A stretch of 64,000 nucleotides of DNA from positions 746,501 through 810,500 of the forward strand of contig OZ005617.1 in assembly GCA_963930655.1 (NCBI GenBank), in the 5' to 3' direction. The notes under the pieces are model-generated. The model saw only the letters and a list, made by a program, of their open reading frames with translations. It was not told the DNA's origin and made no database searches. This DNA comes from Myrica gale. Lineage: Eukaryota; Streptophyta; Magnoliopsida; Fagales; Myricaceae. A program made the position numbers and the translations under genes. Numbering within the stretch: position 1 is the stretch's first letter; every line of letters starts with the position of its first letter. Shown here piece after piece: positions 13,276 to 24,800 of the stretch.

Positions 13276-13341
13276 CTTCTTTGGCTTTAGTCACGTTACT
13301 CTGTACACATAGTCCTCCGTCATTTTTCCGCGAAATTGAAC

Positions 13342-13372
13342 AGGTCTCCTCTCTCTCTCTCTCTCTCTCTCT
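13342..13372. repeat. CT microsatellite in the NMNAT 5' leader
   Basis: A pyrimidine CT tract lies about 100 bases before the NMNAT ATG. Such tracts are common in plant leaders. A possible leader intron runs from about 13384 (weak GTACCT donor) to an acceptor TTTTGTAG ending at 13459, six bases before the ATG. Confidence 0.6.
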
Positions 13373-13464
13373 ACTCATCTCCGGTACCTTGATTTTTCTT
13401 TCCTTTTCCATATATATGCATAGATAAACTCTTTGCGATTTGGCTGTTTTGTTTTGTAGGTGTC

Positions 13465-16083
13465 ATGGATTTCCCATTGGTGTTCTCTAAACTAGCTTTG
13501 GGATCGATCGGTCAGGACGCTTCGCTGGGAACCACGGCCAAGTAAGTGTTACAATGGTAAATTCCCTCCAATTATCAATTCGGAAAACTGGTTCAAGAGG
13601 ATCACTTTTGGACGTCCAAATGCTCCCTACCATTTGGCTGTTCCTGAAAACCCAATTTAGCTTGTTTATTGTTACAAGTTATGCGTTTCTTAGTAAGAGA
13701 GTACGATTTAATATGCTCAATGACAATTTTGTTGCTATGATATCTTGAAAATGTGGTAACTTGCTCTATTTTAATATTAGGGAGAATAAATATGTAGTCC
13801 TAGTGGCTACGGGAAGCTTCAATCCTCCTACCTACATGCATTTACGCATGTTCGGTGAGTCCTGGATAACCTTAATTCTCTCTCTAAATTCTGATGGCTA
13901 TAGTTTCCAGTATATTTATGCAACCATGTTGAGACAATTGTAGAAATGGGATCTCACGTCATTGATGTCCTGACAAAAAAGAGAGCGCAGTGGTTGCTAA
14001 ATATATAAATCCAAAGGAACTTTGTTATGTCTTGTTATGACAATAAACTGTATACTTCGAGTGGGAAGGTAGTTTTCGTCTTGGTCAATGTGTTTGTTCT
14101 TCAAACCATGTTCTTGGAAGAAATGAAATCAATTTTTCTCTTTAACTAAAATGTGTTTGCATGACGACATCTTTCTCCAATTATTGCAAATTGACTCCAT
14201 CATTCACATTACATTACTTTTGATCTGAATTCTTGCTACCTGGATGACAGAAGAGCTTATGTGTAGAATTGGTGTTCATAAACAGTCAAATTCGTGGAAA
14301 GTACAAGCAATGCTACTAACATGTCGATCTGCCCATGGTGGAATATATTATAGGATTATATATGTATAGAGTGAATTTTGATTATTGTCAATGTTATTCT
14401 TAGAGCTGGCAAGAGATGCGCTGCATGCAGAAGGCTATTATGTTATTGGAGGTTACATGTCACCTGTTAATGATGCATATAAGAAAGAGGTATTTAGTTC
14501 CTTTTAGCTTGTTGATAGACGTGCAATTTGTAGAGGGAGCTTTCATCACCAAAAGGAGAGTGATGCTCATTGTATACAAATTTCCCAAACCCTCAAAGCT
14601 AAGGGCAATTTTAGGAAGTTTGTGTCCATGTTTAATTTCTCCAACTATTACTTGGTTAAATTTATTTCTGTTAAGTTTTCTTTTTCATAGTTGTTGTCCT
14701 CCTGCCCTTGGAAAGTGATGTGTTCCAAATTTTTCTGTGGCAAACATTATGGTGGGCCGGTGGCCTAACAAAGCAGTCACTTGTGTATTTTTATAGGGCC
14801 TTTTATCTTCTGAACATCGTATACAGCTGTGTTGTCTAGCCTGCAAAAGTTCTGATTTTATAATGGTTGATACATGGGAGGTAAATTATTATCTGTCTCT
14901 CTCCTGGGTGTGTGTCTCTCTCAACTTCATTGTTAAATATTTCCTCAATTGGAGTTGATGCTTGATTCAATAGAACTATATTTCACTTTGATATACTTTC
15001 TAATTCACACGTGTAAAATTTCGATGAGTGCAAAAGTCTGATGAGGTGTTATTTTATCATTTTGCTTGATTTGAAATTTAAACTCTTGTTACAGGCAAGC
15101 CAAAGTACCTTCCAACGCACTTTAACTGTTATATCTAGAGTTAAGACTGTTTTATCCGAGGGTGGGCTGGTTCCCAGAGGTATGTTTAGTGCAAATTGTA
15201 TCTTTTCTTTGCTTTTGAGCTATTACACTACATAAGCGTGATGACATCCTCCCAAATCTTTCTTCTTCTAGAATCCCTTAAGGTTATGCTTGTCTGCGGT
15301 TCTGATCTACTGTATTTGTTTGGCATTCCTGGAGCCTGGATTCGTGACCAGGTATGCTTGTCTCCCAATATACTGATTCTCTATTCAGTAGGGGCCTATT
15401 CATTTTATTTGAGCCATTTGTGACGGTCTGTAATCATCTACAAATTTTGTGATTATTCACCAGATCAGGACCATATGCAGTGATTATGGCATTGTTTGTA
15501 TTCGCAGAGAGGGACAAGATGTTGAGAAAATTATTTCCGATGATGGAATTTTGAATGAATACAAGGTAACCAGAGAATTTGATTCATTCCCATTTTTTGT
15601 GCCTTTCAAACTTTGAACCATTAGTAGCGGCCCTGGTTGACACATTCATTCATTTGACGAGAGTGGAAATCATCTGAAAAAGTTTAAACCAGTACAAATT
15701 TGAACTAGCAACAGATAATTTGAATACTTCCATCTCGGGGGGAACTTCCCCAGGGGTTTTTATTACTTAAATGTTTTGCTTTGTGGGTGCTTTCCACTCC
15801 ATTGCTTGCTGGGTCTATTGTAAACGTATTGACTCTTGAATTCATTCTTGCAGGGTAACATTAAAGTAGTGGATGAGGTTATACCAAATCAAATAAGCTC
15901 TACCAGATTAAGGTAAAGAATATTTGATTGACAATGAAAAGAAGTCTTCTGAATTAATGAGTCTTAATACCAAAGAACTTTGACAGGGACTGCATTTCGA
16001 GAGGGCTGTCCATAAAATATCTTACTGCAGATGAAGTGATTGATTATATTAGGCAACATCATTTGTACTTGAACCACAATTGA
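13465..16083 (+). CDS. NMNAT: Nicotinamide/nicotinate mononucleotide adenylyltransferase
   Basis: The enzyme joins ATP to NMN or nicotinate mononucleotide to make NAD or its deamido form, the last shared step of NAD synthesis. Exons: 13465-13541, 13781-13854, 14404-14489, 14797-14880, 15095-15179, 15272-15351, 15464-15565, 15854-15912 and 15987-16083. These total 744 nt and 247 residues, the normal plant size. Exon 2 encodes the nucleotide-binding GSFNPPTYMHLRMF motif (near residues 35-48) with the HxGH-type catalytic signature. Exons 3 and 4 carry GGYMSPVNDAYKK and LLSSEHR. Exons 8 and 9 encode the second phosphate-binding motif ISSTRLR. The C-terminus is IKYLTADEVIDYIRQHHLY. All junctions are GT-AG and in phase. 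The last exon and part of intron 8 are duplicated just downstream. The order next to an INCENP gene matches, from memory, Arabidopsis At5g55810 and At5g55820. Confidence 0.93.
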
Positions 16084-16131
16084 TAAATGATGATCTCTTC
16101 ATCATCATTAGGACTGTTTGTCACTGATCTT

Positions 16132-16325
16132 AATGAAAAGAAGTCTTCTGAATTAATGAGTCTTAATACCAAAGAACTTTGACAGGGACTGCATTTCGAG
16201 AGGGCTGTCCATAAAATATCTTACGATGAAGTGATTGATTATATTAGGCAACATCATTTGTACTTGAACCACAATTGATAAATGATGATCTCTTCATCAT
16301 CATTAGGACTGTTTGTCACTGATCT
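16132..16325 (+). pseudogene. Tandem duplicate of the NMNAT terminal exon, frameshifted
   Basis: The 199-bp unit 15933-16131 (end of intron 8, exon 9 and 3' UTR) is repeated immediately at 16132-16325. By eye the copies are identical except for a 5-bp deletion (TGCAG) in copy 2. The copy keeps the splice acceptor TTTGACAG before 16186, but the deletion changes the frame after KYLT to reach a TGA at 16232. Splicing to this copy would remove the last 18 residues of the protein. Confidence 0.9.
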
Positions 16326-16714
16326 TAATTTGTAAAACCACAATATATCAATGTTGTCACCTGGATGTCTTGTTTTACCCTTTTCTTTTTAAGGTACGTG
16401 TATTGTTTGGTTTGCCAGCAAGTTTGATATAATTAAGACCTGCAATGCCCATTTACCCCGCAAGTTACTTGTGCATGTTACACCTACTTAAACCTCTTAT
16501 CTCAAATGGCCAAGCGAAAGTTCACAATCATTTTAGCTCGAGCAAGAGAGCTCATTTGGAAATCCTAAACAAAATATGAAAGAAGAGCCCAACTTATCCG
16601 AGACCAAGAAAGAGTCCCAAAGACTAAACAAGAGCCAAATATGACAATGGGAATGAAAGCAATAGCCGTTATAGCACATAGTTTCGATAACTGCTATAAC
16701 CCAGACAACACTGG

Positions 16715-17371
16715 TCATTTGTTGAACTGATGAGCAAACGGATCAAAGCTAGCCAAAGCATTCTGGGCGGTGGAGGAGCTCCCAGCCCCAGAACCAGGCA
16801 CTTCCCTGTAGTACCCACCCACTGCAGAAGGGTCAAAGATCCCTAAGTGATGGCCCATAGGGAAGCCAGGCCCATAAGGTTGTACCATCCCGACTGGCCC
16901 ATGAACATCCATGCCCCGCTTAAGATAAGGCAGCTGAATTTGATGATCCCCACGTAGGATAATGCCGCGCTCATTCTCGGACTCACGGTTGCGGTTGAGG
17001 AACACAGTGAGGGGCTCAATGTAGTTGTCGAAGCCGAGCTTGCCCATGGCCCAGAGCACGTCCCCGGCGGTCACAGTCTTGCGCTGCTCGCGCTGGCACC
17101 GCTCGTTGGCCTCCCCGGTGACGAAGCTGATGAACTCGGATACGCACTCCTGGATGGTCTCCTTGGCGTCGTCGGAGATCTTTGCATGGGACGGTAGAAT
17201 CCGGCGCATGATCCGTATCACGTTGGCTATGGGCATGTAGTGGTCTTGCTCACGCACCATGCACGGTGGGGCTCGCTGCTCACCAGCGATGCTGCTGGTA
17301 TTAGTGTTGGGATTGGCATCGCCGGCGTCAGCGGTCTTTGTGTTGGGGTTGACGTTGCTGTTCGAGTTCAT
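16715..17371 (-). CDS. NF-YB9: LEC1-type NF-YB (HAP3) transcription factor subunit
   Basis: This histone-fold subunit pairs with NF-YC and then NF-YA to bind CCAAT boxes; the LEC1/L1L class controls embryo and seed maturation. The protein has 218 residues. The B domain runs from about [18 protein letters not shown] (residue 40) to [11 protein letters not shown]. Residue 67 is Asp in AKISDDAKE, the position (LEC1 Asp55) that separates LEC1-type from ordinary NF-YB, which have Lys. The PPC-x-VREQD lead-in and the Gly/Pro-rich tail ending DPFAHQFNK are closer to LEC1 than to L1L. Two substitutions stand out: [11 protein letters not shown] where TAEDVLWAMSK is usual, and NRNRE for NRYRE. The ATG at 17371 is the first in frame; the frame stays open to an acceptor (TTTCATTTCAG) just upstream, consistent with a 5' UTR intron. 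The coding region is intronless. Confidence 0.88.
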   Translation of the reverse strand: MNSNSNVNPNTKTADAGDANPNTNTSSIAGEQRAPPCMVREQDHYMPIANVIRIMRRILPSHAKISDDAKETIQECVSEFISFVTGEANERCQREQRKTVTAGDVLWAMGKLGFDNYIEPLTVFLNRNRESENERGIILRGDHQIQLPYLKRGMDVHGPVGMVQPYGPGFPMGHHLGIFDPSAVGGYYREVPGSGAGSSSTAQNALASFDPFAHQFNK

Positions 17372-17395
17372 GGGCAACACTATGGTGGAGTCTGA

Positions 17396-18625
17396 AATGA
17401 AATAATGTAGATCATTACTGATGAAACTCTGATTAAATTATACACCTTTAAAAGAACTTCAGGTAAATCTCTAACCTTAACCGAACACCGACCCTTTTGG
17501 GAAATATAAGCAGATTAAGGAAGAATTAGTTTCTACAACCACTATAAAATAGAAGCTGAAAGCATGGACTGATGAAGTGATGATCGCAGTCATTTTGAGT
17601 CTTTGACATTAAGAATATTGAGGAAAAAAAAACTTGGTTTGAGGATGTTCATCCGAAAAACCAGGGAAAAGAAAAGAGAAAAATAACACTGGCTAATGCT
17701 ATGAAGTAGAGAGGCTAGGTTACAGAGTGAAGAACGACAAGAATTAAACATGAAACGTCAGTCATTAATAAGAGAAGAATCTGGTTTGCTAAATTTTTGT
17801 CTGGTTCTGTATGGAACCACGAATTCCCAGTGGGAGAAGAAACTGACAACTCAGGAAGGGTCCGGTGGGTCCAACCTACTACAAAGCACTGTTCAGATAT
17901 TCTTTGCTTGTAAAATATGTAAGTGGCATCCCTGTCCGATAACCAATATAGGCCAGGTTTCTCAGAAACAAATCTAGGGCAGGCTAGCTCTAGCCTTAAT
18001 AGGATTGATCTCTACCCAGCTCCCAAGTCAAAACCGTTTCCCCGCCTCCATGTTTTACTTTATGCACACCTTTATTAATAGAGTCCAAAAGTAATGGGTT
18101 TAAACAGTACCTTGGGTGCAACCATGTCTCCCATTACAGAGGCTTGCTGGCCTGCTTAGATGTTATGAGCTAGATTTGCATCTAGCCCGTGTAAACCAAG
18201 GGCTTTCTTTCTTCCAAAGTAAAATCTCTTGTGCTTTTATTTGGGTTTTATTTTCCTTCGACGAAAACGTGGGTGCAATGAAAAATCTCACTAGAATAAA
18301 ACAATCCACAAGGGTCATGAGAATTCCAATACTTTTTTGTTTTTTCGCTTCTGTCCATGAACACGTACGGTGGACCTAAGCAATATATTAAACTCTTTAG
18401 AGGAAATATGAAAAATGATAGATGTAGTGCTTAACAGAGTCGATGGCTTCTTTTTTCTTTCTTTTTTTACATGCTTGCCTAAATACTTTGAACCCGACCA
18501 TCATCGATTTTAGGTCTCTGAGCCTCTAGAGTCCTGCATGCCCGCCACGTCATTTGAAATAGTCTAAGGTTAAAACCCAAAACAAAAAGACAATGACCAT
18601 CTAATACCATGAACTGAACTCTTAC
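17396..18625 (-). other. Proposed 5' UTR intron of the LEC1-type gene
   Basis: On the minus strand a strong donor (CAGCTGG then GTAAGAG) lies at 18625 and an acceptor TTTCATTTCAG ends at 17396, 25 bases before the ATG. A TATA box lies 50-60 bases upstream of the donor. No coding exon is evident inside. This is inferred from splice consensus only. Confidence 0.45.
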
Positions 18626-18679
18626 CCAGCTGAAGAAAAAGGAGGAACTGATCAAGAGAGAAACCATTCGAGCAAGCGT

Positions 18680-18688
18680 TATATATAG
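18680..18688 (-). promoter_or_regulatory. Candidate TATA box for the LEC1-type gene
   Basis: The minus strand reads CTATATATAACG here. With initiation about 30 bases downstream (near 18650), the first exon would be a short leader ending at the donor at 18626. Confidence 0.4.
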
Positions 18689-20199
18689 TCAATGTAAGAC
18701 AGCAAGATAAGGTCAAAAGTTGGCCAAAATAGATTTACCGATATTTTCTTCCTTTTTCTATACTTATATTCTATATTTATATCATGCCCGAAATCAACAA
18801 GAACGATGTTTAAATCCTTCACTGCTGAAAGCACTGAGAAAAACTATGCACATCCTTCAGATCGATAGTGCAAAAAGAGGAAAAGAAAGAAAGACAAATG
18901 GAGGAAAACCAATGCTAAATCGTTCGGTATAGATCTGCACGCAAAAACCAATGCGAAATCGTACCCTAAAAAATGCAAAAAATAATATTAGGCAAGACAT
19001 TTTTGTATGTCACAGACAAGTTCAGACCATGGTATGAGAGAAACTTCAAATGCATGCAACAGTCACAGACATAGTGAATAAGAAGAAAGCAAGAAAGGCT
19101 CTACACAAGTTGTTGAAGATCAAGCAAAAAGAAAGGAAACACGATCAAAAAGGAAAACCAATGAGACATATTATTCCTTTTCTTTACCAGAGCTTGATTT
19201 TGCATGCTTGCGATAGCAATGGAACCCACCATCACGTTCCATATAGTATTCGTTATCTCTCTCTCTATCTCTAAAAGGGACTTTTTTCCTTTTTGCTCGC
19301 TTCCTCTCTAAGGCCTAAGCCCGCCTCTTCAATGGACATTGGACCACTCCACCGGGATTTATAGAGTCGTAGTGCCGTAGTGGAGTACTCCAAGTCCAAG
19401 TGGCATACCGGCGTTTTCAACGAGGAACCCAGTACTGCCGGTTGTAAGAGCCTCTGTGATTGGCCAGGAGGCTGCCTTAACCGGGACCAACAGGTGGCCT
19501 CCAGTCAACACCATATCTTGGCATTCTAGAGATTGGCTTGATTAAGAGGGGCATAGGTGGCTAATGCAGTAATAATGCATCTCGTTTAATGACACCTAAT
19601 TCTATGAAGAGAGAGTGTTTATCAATTTAGTAGGCATGCGAAGCATCATTAAGAGCCAATTGAGCAGTTAATGCTCTCCTCCCTTCAACTCTTTTAATTT
19701 ATCCAGAACAAAAATTAAACATTGGAGAAAGTATTTGGGTAAGTTGGCTGAATCTAGGGTTTATTCTTAAATGTCGTGAAGTTACTTTTTTTGACCTGGG
19801 AAAAGATTATTGGGCAATTTGGAGACATTGAAGCTACAAGTTGCAATTGGATTTGCTCCATACTGATCAGTCCTCCAAATTAAAATAATAGAGACGTCCC
19901 TCAAATTTTATAATCCCCCCCCCGCATCATGGTATTTGCATTTGGTTTGGGGATTTAGCCTTTGTTCTCTCTCTATATTGTAATTCTATACTAATTTCTT
20001 TTTCACTCCCTTGGTTTAAACCTTTCTTCAATTGTCTCTCGTGTCCCTGAATGTGTTTATCGATTGTCGAGTAAAGAGATTAATAAGTTTATTATTAGTT
20101 TATAGTGAACAACTATTATTGTTGCATCCAGATACGTTTGCCATAAATTTATTGCCTAAAAAGGATGCTAATTAATAACTTCGTAAGTTTTTAAATTTA

Positions 20200-20378
20200 G
20201 AGGTTCTTCGGTTGGTTAGTATTTTGAGAATTTTTTGTGTTTTGAGAATTTTTAGGTGATGTTAACTTTATTGGTATGCGTGCGATAGTTATTTTTAGGT
20301 GAGGTTAAAAAACATGTTCGGTTTGTGTATTCTCAGGACTCAAAAAATCCTGAGAATACTAAAATACCGAACAACCCC
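20200..20378. mobile_element. Tourist-like MITE with TTA target duplication
   Basis: A 179-bp element has ends GAGGTTCTTCGG and, inverted, GGGGTTGTTCGG, continuing with matching GTATTTTGAGAATTTTTT and GTATTCTCAGGATTTTTT stretches. TTA flanks both ends (20197-20199 and 20379-20381). It differs in sequence from the 1350 family. Confidence 0.75.
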
Positions 20379-20599
20379 TTAGTGTTTCAAGATTCGATAT
20401 ACTAGTTTTGGAGATGTGTCAGAACTGTTTAAGAATATAATTATCTCAGGTCATATGAAGAATGTTTTGTTCTCTCACAGGTGACTCTTATGAGAGAAAT
20501 TCAGGGTCAGGGCCACATAAAGTGGGAGAATCTCTCTCTAATGCCTTACTTTTGAGGTATAGTTTGCTTAATGCATTGATTTTCCTTTTTCCTTTCTCT

Positions 20600-21168
20600 T
20601 CTATGTTTATTTTTGTCAGACGCAGACGGGTATGGATCCAATCATAATGCGTCATAATAACGGCTCTCATAAGCCTCTTGTTAGGACACATCATGATGGC
20701 CAAGAAATAACGAACTTCTGAGTGGCATAGGCAACTCCTTACCCTATTTAGCATTAGGTATAAGATTCAGAATTTGTCCCGATAGTTTTGGAAAAATATC
20801 TTCCGCCCTCTACTGCTTTTCTTTTTGTCCTCTCTTTTTTCCCTTATCTCCGATGTTCGTTTTTGTCTAATGCAGACAGGTATGGATCCAGTCCTAATGC
20901 GTCCTAATAACGGCTCTCATAAAGTCGACAGATTACTGAATGAAATCAACGAATGTTTACAACTCAATCTGAAGAATCTCATTCATCTATTTCATTCATT
21001 TACGTGATGCCTTGACCAGAGCCTGTTGTTAGGACACATCATGAATGCCAAGAAATAACGAACTTTCGAGTGGCACATACAACTCCCTTACCCTATTTAG
21101 CATTAGGTATAAGATTCAGAGTTTGCCCCAGTAGTTTTGGAAAAATATATTCCTCCCTCTAATGCTTT
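20600..21168. repeat. Tandem duplication of about 220 bp, second copy interrupted
   Basis: Copy A (about 20600-20819) and copy B (about 20848-21168) share stretches such as GGTATGGATCCA, ATAACGGCTCTCATAA, GGACACATCATGA and CCCTATTTAGCATTAGGTA. Copy B carries about 100 extra bases after CGGCTCTCATAA. Both are diverged and non-coding. Confidence 0.75.
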
Positions 21169-21802
21169 TCTCTCTCTCTCTCTCTATTAGTCATGTATAA
21201 TGGAAGTATATTGTATTAACTTTGACCATATTAGATTACAACTTGGTATAACCTATAGGATTAGTCCTAAGATTACTAAGAACTCAAGAGTCTCACCTCT
21301 TATTTTTTTGCAAGATTATAACCTGTGTTCTTTATCCTCATTGAGGGTCTGGAGTAGATCGAGTAACATACAAAACAATCCAAGGAGTCATGCTCTTCAA
21401 CACGAGCAACTTTGTGTGATAATTTTTGGTTATTCGATAAACCATCCCCAAGGAAACATCAGGAGTCCAATGGTAAGTTGACAGGATGGGATTTAACTAT
21501 CAAACAAACATGCAAAGCACGCGAAAGTAATATAAAATACTAAAAGAAGGGGTTTATTGGGGGAGAGAGAGAGAGAGAGTCATTGGAAATGCTCGCTATG
21601 GATTGCTTGATGATCTCGAAATCTAACTTACAAAAAAAATACATTGTGGTCATCCACTAGCCAGCACCACTTCCCCTACCCATAGCTGGGGAGACCTGAG
21701 TGTAGGTTCTAACAAAATTCACCCAGTCCCTATATAATCTGGTTTTTGTTAATCTTAATGAATATCATATATACGAAACCCAATTCAGATCCCTTCATTT
21801 GT

Positions 21803-24800
21803 CTAAGATCTAGATTTGCGCTTATGCCCCTTAGACCGCTTCCTAGATGTTCCAGTGCCATTTACATTTCGCCTTTTAACATCTCCATTACTAAGAGAAT
21901 CAGCTAAAGCTTTGGCTGTTTTAGCATGCTGAACAAGGTTTGTCACGATGGCATAGACAGTTACCTCACTTTTTGGGGTCAAGGTGGTATTTCTCTCAAT
22001 AACTGCACTCAGTCCACAACACAAATCTCGAATCGCCATGTCTCTAAGCTTTTGAAGCATCGCATCTTTCTCGAGATTAAAACAGTCAGTTGAAACCTGC
22101 AAAGTGATAAGGTAACCATTTTATCAGGTTTTGGTTGGAAGAAGAAACAATTAATTATCCTGTATCAAGTTGAGAACAAATGTTGAGTTGGGCATCAACT
22201 TTTGCAGGGCTTTGTGTTTCAACAACCAGGTTTTTACTATAATCACCCATAAATAATAATCCTTCCTTTTTTAATCCCACACAAACAACAGAAAGGAAAA
22301 CCATTTTCTTTAATCAAGTTTTATTGTAAACAAAAGGATTAAACAGTAAAATAAAAAGAGCAACCTCAACTGAGAATGTAGGCACAGAGAGAATCAGGAC
22401 TGGGAATTGATGACAAAGAAGCACCTTCTAACCCAACTTAGTGTCATTTATCATTGAGCCACCATGCAAGTCAACAATCATCAAAGAACTGGACAATAAG
22501 TTCTAGCTCAAATGGGGAGAAAAGAGGAAATAAACTCAAGAACCACTATAATGCGTGTGGGAATTAACCAAAAAATAATTATAAACTGAAAAATAATACA
22601 TGCAGGCTTGCAGCAATATGTAGAACTGGTCCATTTTCTCACCTTAAAATCAACAGGGATATTAATTTCAACTGACTGACAGCCACAACCATCACTGAAG
22701 TTGAGCTTTAAAACCAATTCAAAGGATTTTGACCGCATTGTTCTCCTGCCATGCAGCAATAACAAAAATGTTAAGGAAAAAGAAGATGACAAATGTTAGA
22801 AAATGTATAGCCAACCTATCAGAGATGCCATGATTAGTAAACTATGGGAGCTTCCATTCTCCTATCTCCACAGGCTTCGATTCAAAAAATCAAAAGTCCA
22901 CAATTTGAACCATTTACATTTTGTTCACAAAACGCCAAGCAACTTGACTATCATCCAAATCACTCAAAACTGATCATGCAATGCCAAATTTTCTCATTTT
23001 GAAGCAAATCCATACTTAAAACAGAAAAATATATATAAATAAATCCTATGACCACAAAACTAAATCGAATTTTGAATTCATCACCACAATTATATACAGT
23101 GGAGCACAATTATATACAGAAGAACTCAATCCACTCTTTCCTTTTGGCAAAACCCAGCTCAATAAATATTACAATCTCGACACTGGATATCCTGGCAATC
23201 ACCTTTTTAGCCGAAAAGGTTGCACATGTAGGGTGGCTGCTTTATAATCTTGCTTGTCCAAGAAGGAAACCTGGGGTAATGCAACAGAAACGTTAACCCA
23301 ATTGGAAGAAAAGACTCCATAAGGAAAAATGACTTGGGAATTAAAATGTTGTCTCACGTGACACAGGGGTACAGTAACCACCCAAACGTCACCCTAGGTG
23401 AACTACCCACAAAAATGACACTCTAGATATGTTAGTTAATTCCTTGGAGCAAGGGTCATCGCCATTTGATTTTACATATTATTTGATTAGTACACAGAGG
23501 CAGAGCATTGAAACATCAGAGCACGAAGAGGAATAAACTAACTTTGTTGCTAATAACAAGAAGAAAACACCCTTACACCAAGGTATTCATTACAACTATA
23601 CGTGCAGGTTCATGAACGGCGCTGAACCTCACTTCGGGAAATGTTGTTCAAAGGGAAATGAGTAGCAGCATGTATTTCAAAATATAAAATCACCTCAACA
23701 GATTTGATGAATGGCAATGGGGCTCTGTGTCCATGTACACTTGCTACTTGGAGGGTCCAGTTTACATATTTTTTATCTGTAGTTCAAGTACACAGACTAT
23801 GTAAGAAGGTAATAAAGCCAAAGCCTCAAATTAAATATGATTCACTCCAATAACTACTTTTTAACTCCAAGAATTATGTCTAGAAACTTGAATTGGGATT
23901 AATATAAGAAACGACCATTGCACAACCTGGAGAATTCAAAATCCAAATATACAGAACGTCCAGGCAAGTGAATTCAAATTCAAATTTGGGCTGTGACTCT
24001 AAATTCACTCCTACAACCCACAGGGCCAAAGCATTGTAACCTGGCTCCCCGCTACCATGTTGGTGAAATTAGAATTTGCAATGTACAGAACAGGAGACAA
24101 AAATACTCCTTCCCTCAATATCGTATTAATAAAGTGCATGAAATTAATACAGTTAGCTAAGCATTCACAACAGAGATTATTTCCCTCAACACTAATTCTT
24201 TTCTTAAAAATTACAATCCAAAGAAAATTACCTATACTCAAGGCTTGAACTAGAATGACCTGGAGAAGATCGATTCTGACAAATGGTGGAATCTGCAGGT
24301 TAAGTTCGTCCATGACACCTGCAATAACCTGTTCTAGTTGGAGTCAATACAGAGCAGAAGGCAAAGTCAGGCCTGAATATGTGCCTGATAACGAGCAACT
24401 AAACAAGTAAACTTGGATTGCATGTAGCCTGAGACCTTCAAGTGAGAATGTACTTTGTTTCTCAAACTAGAAGGCTAAGATATCTTCATCCCATCTAATG
24501 TATTGACTTAAGCAGGCAAAATACCTCAGCTAGTTAAAAGAAATGTCAAATGCTGCTTGGTGCAAGTTTCAATATCTAGAACCGGGGGGGGGGGGGGGGG
24601 GAGGAACAGATCTCTCTCTGCACTCGAAAGACAGGTTGCAATACCTTGTCTACACGCTCATGGATCACTAAACTTGCTTTTTTGTCCTTCGGAGTTTTCT
24701 GTAAAGTTAAAGAAACCACATCTTAGGCAACTGCGTCATAGATGGCTAGGCATATATGTAAAATGCCATCTCAAAAACAGTGTACAAGCAAGTGAAAATT

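Larger units (their letters stand above)
18690..21802. other. Intergenic region upstream of LEC1-type gene and downstream of SRT1
   Basis: No gene is supported. It contains a Tourist-like MITE at 20200-20378 and a diverged tandem duplication at about 20600-21168. The part nearest 18.7 kb is promoter sequence of the LEC1-type gene, and the part nearest 21.8 kb is downstream of SRT1. A GA tract lies near 21560. Confidence 0.6.
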
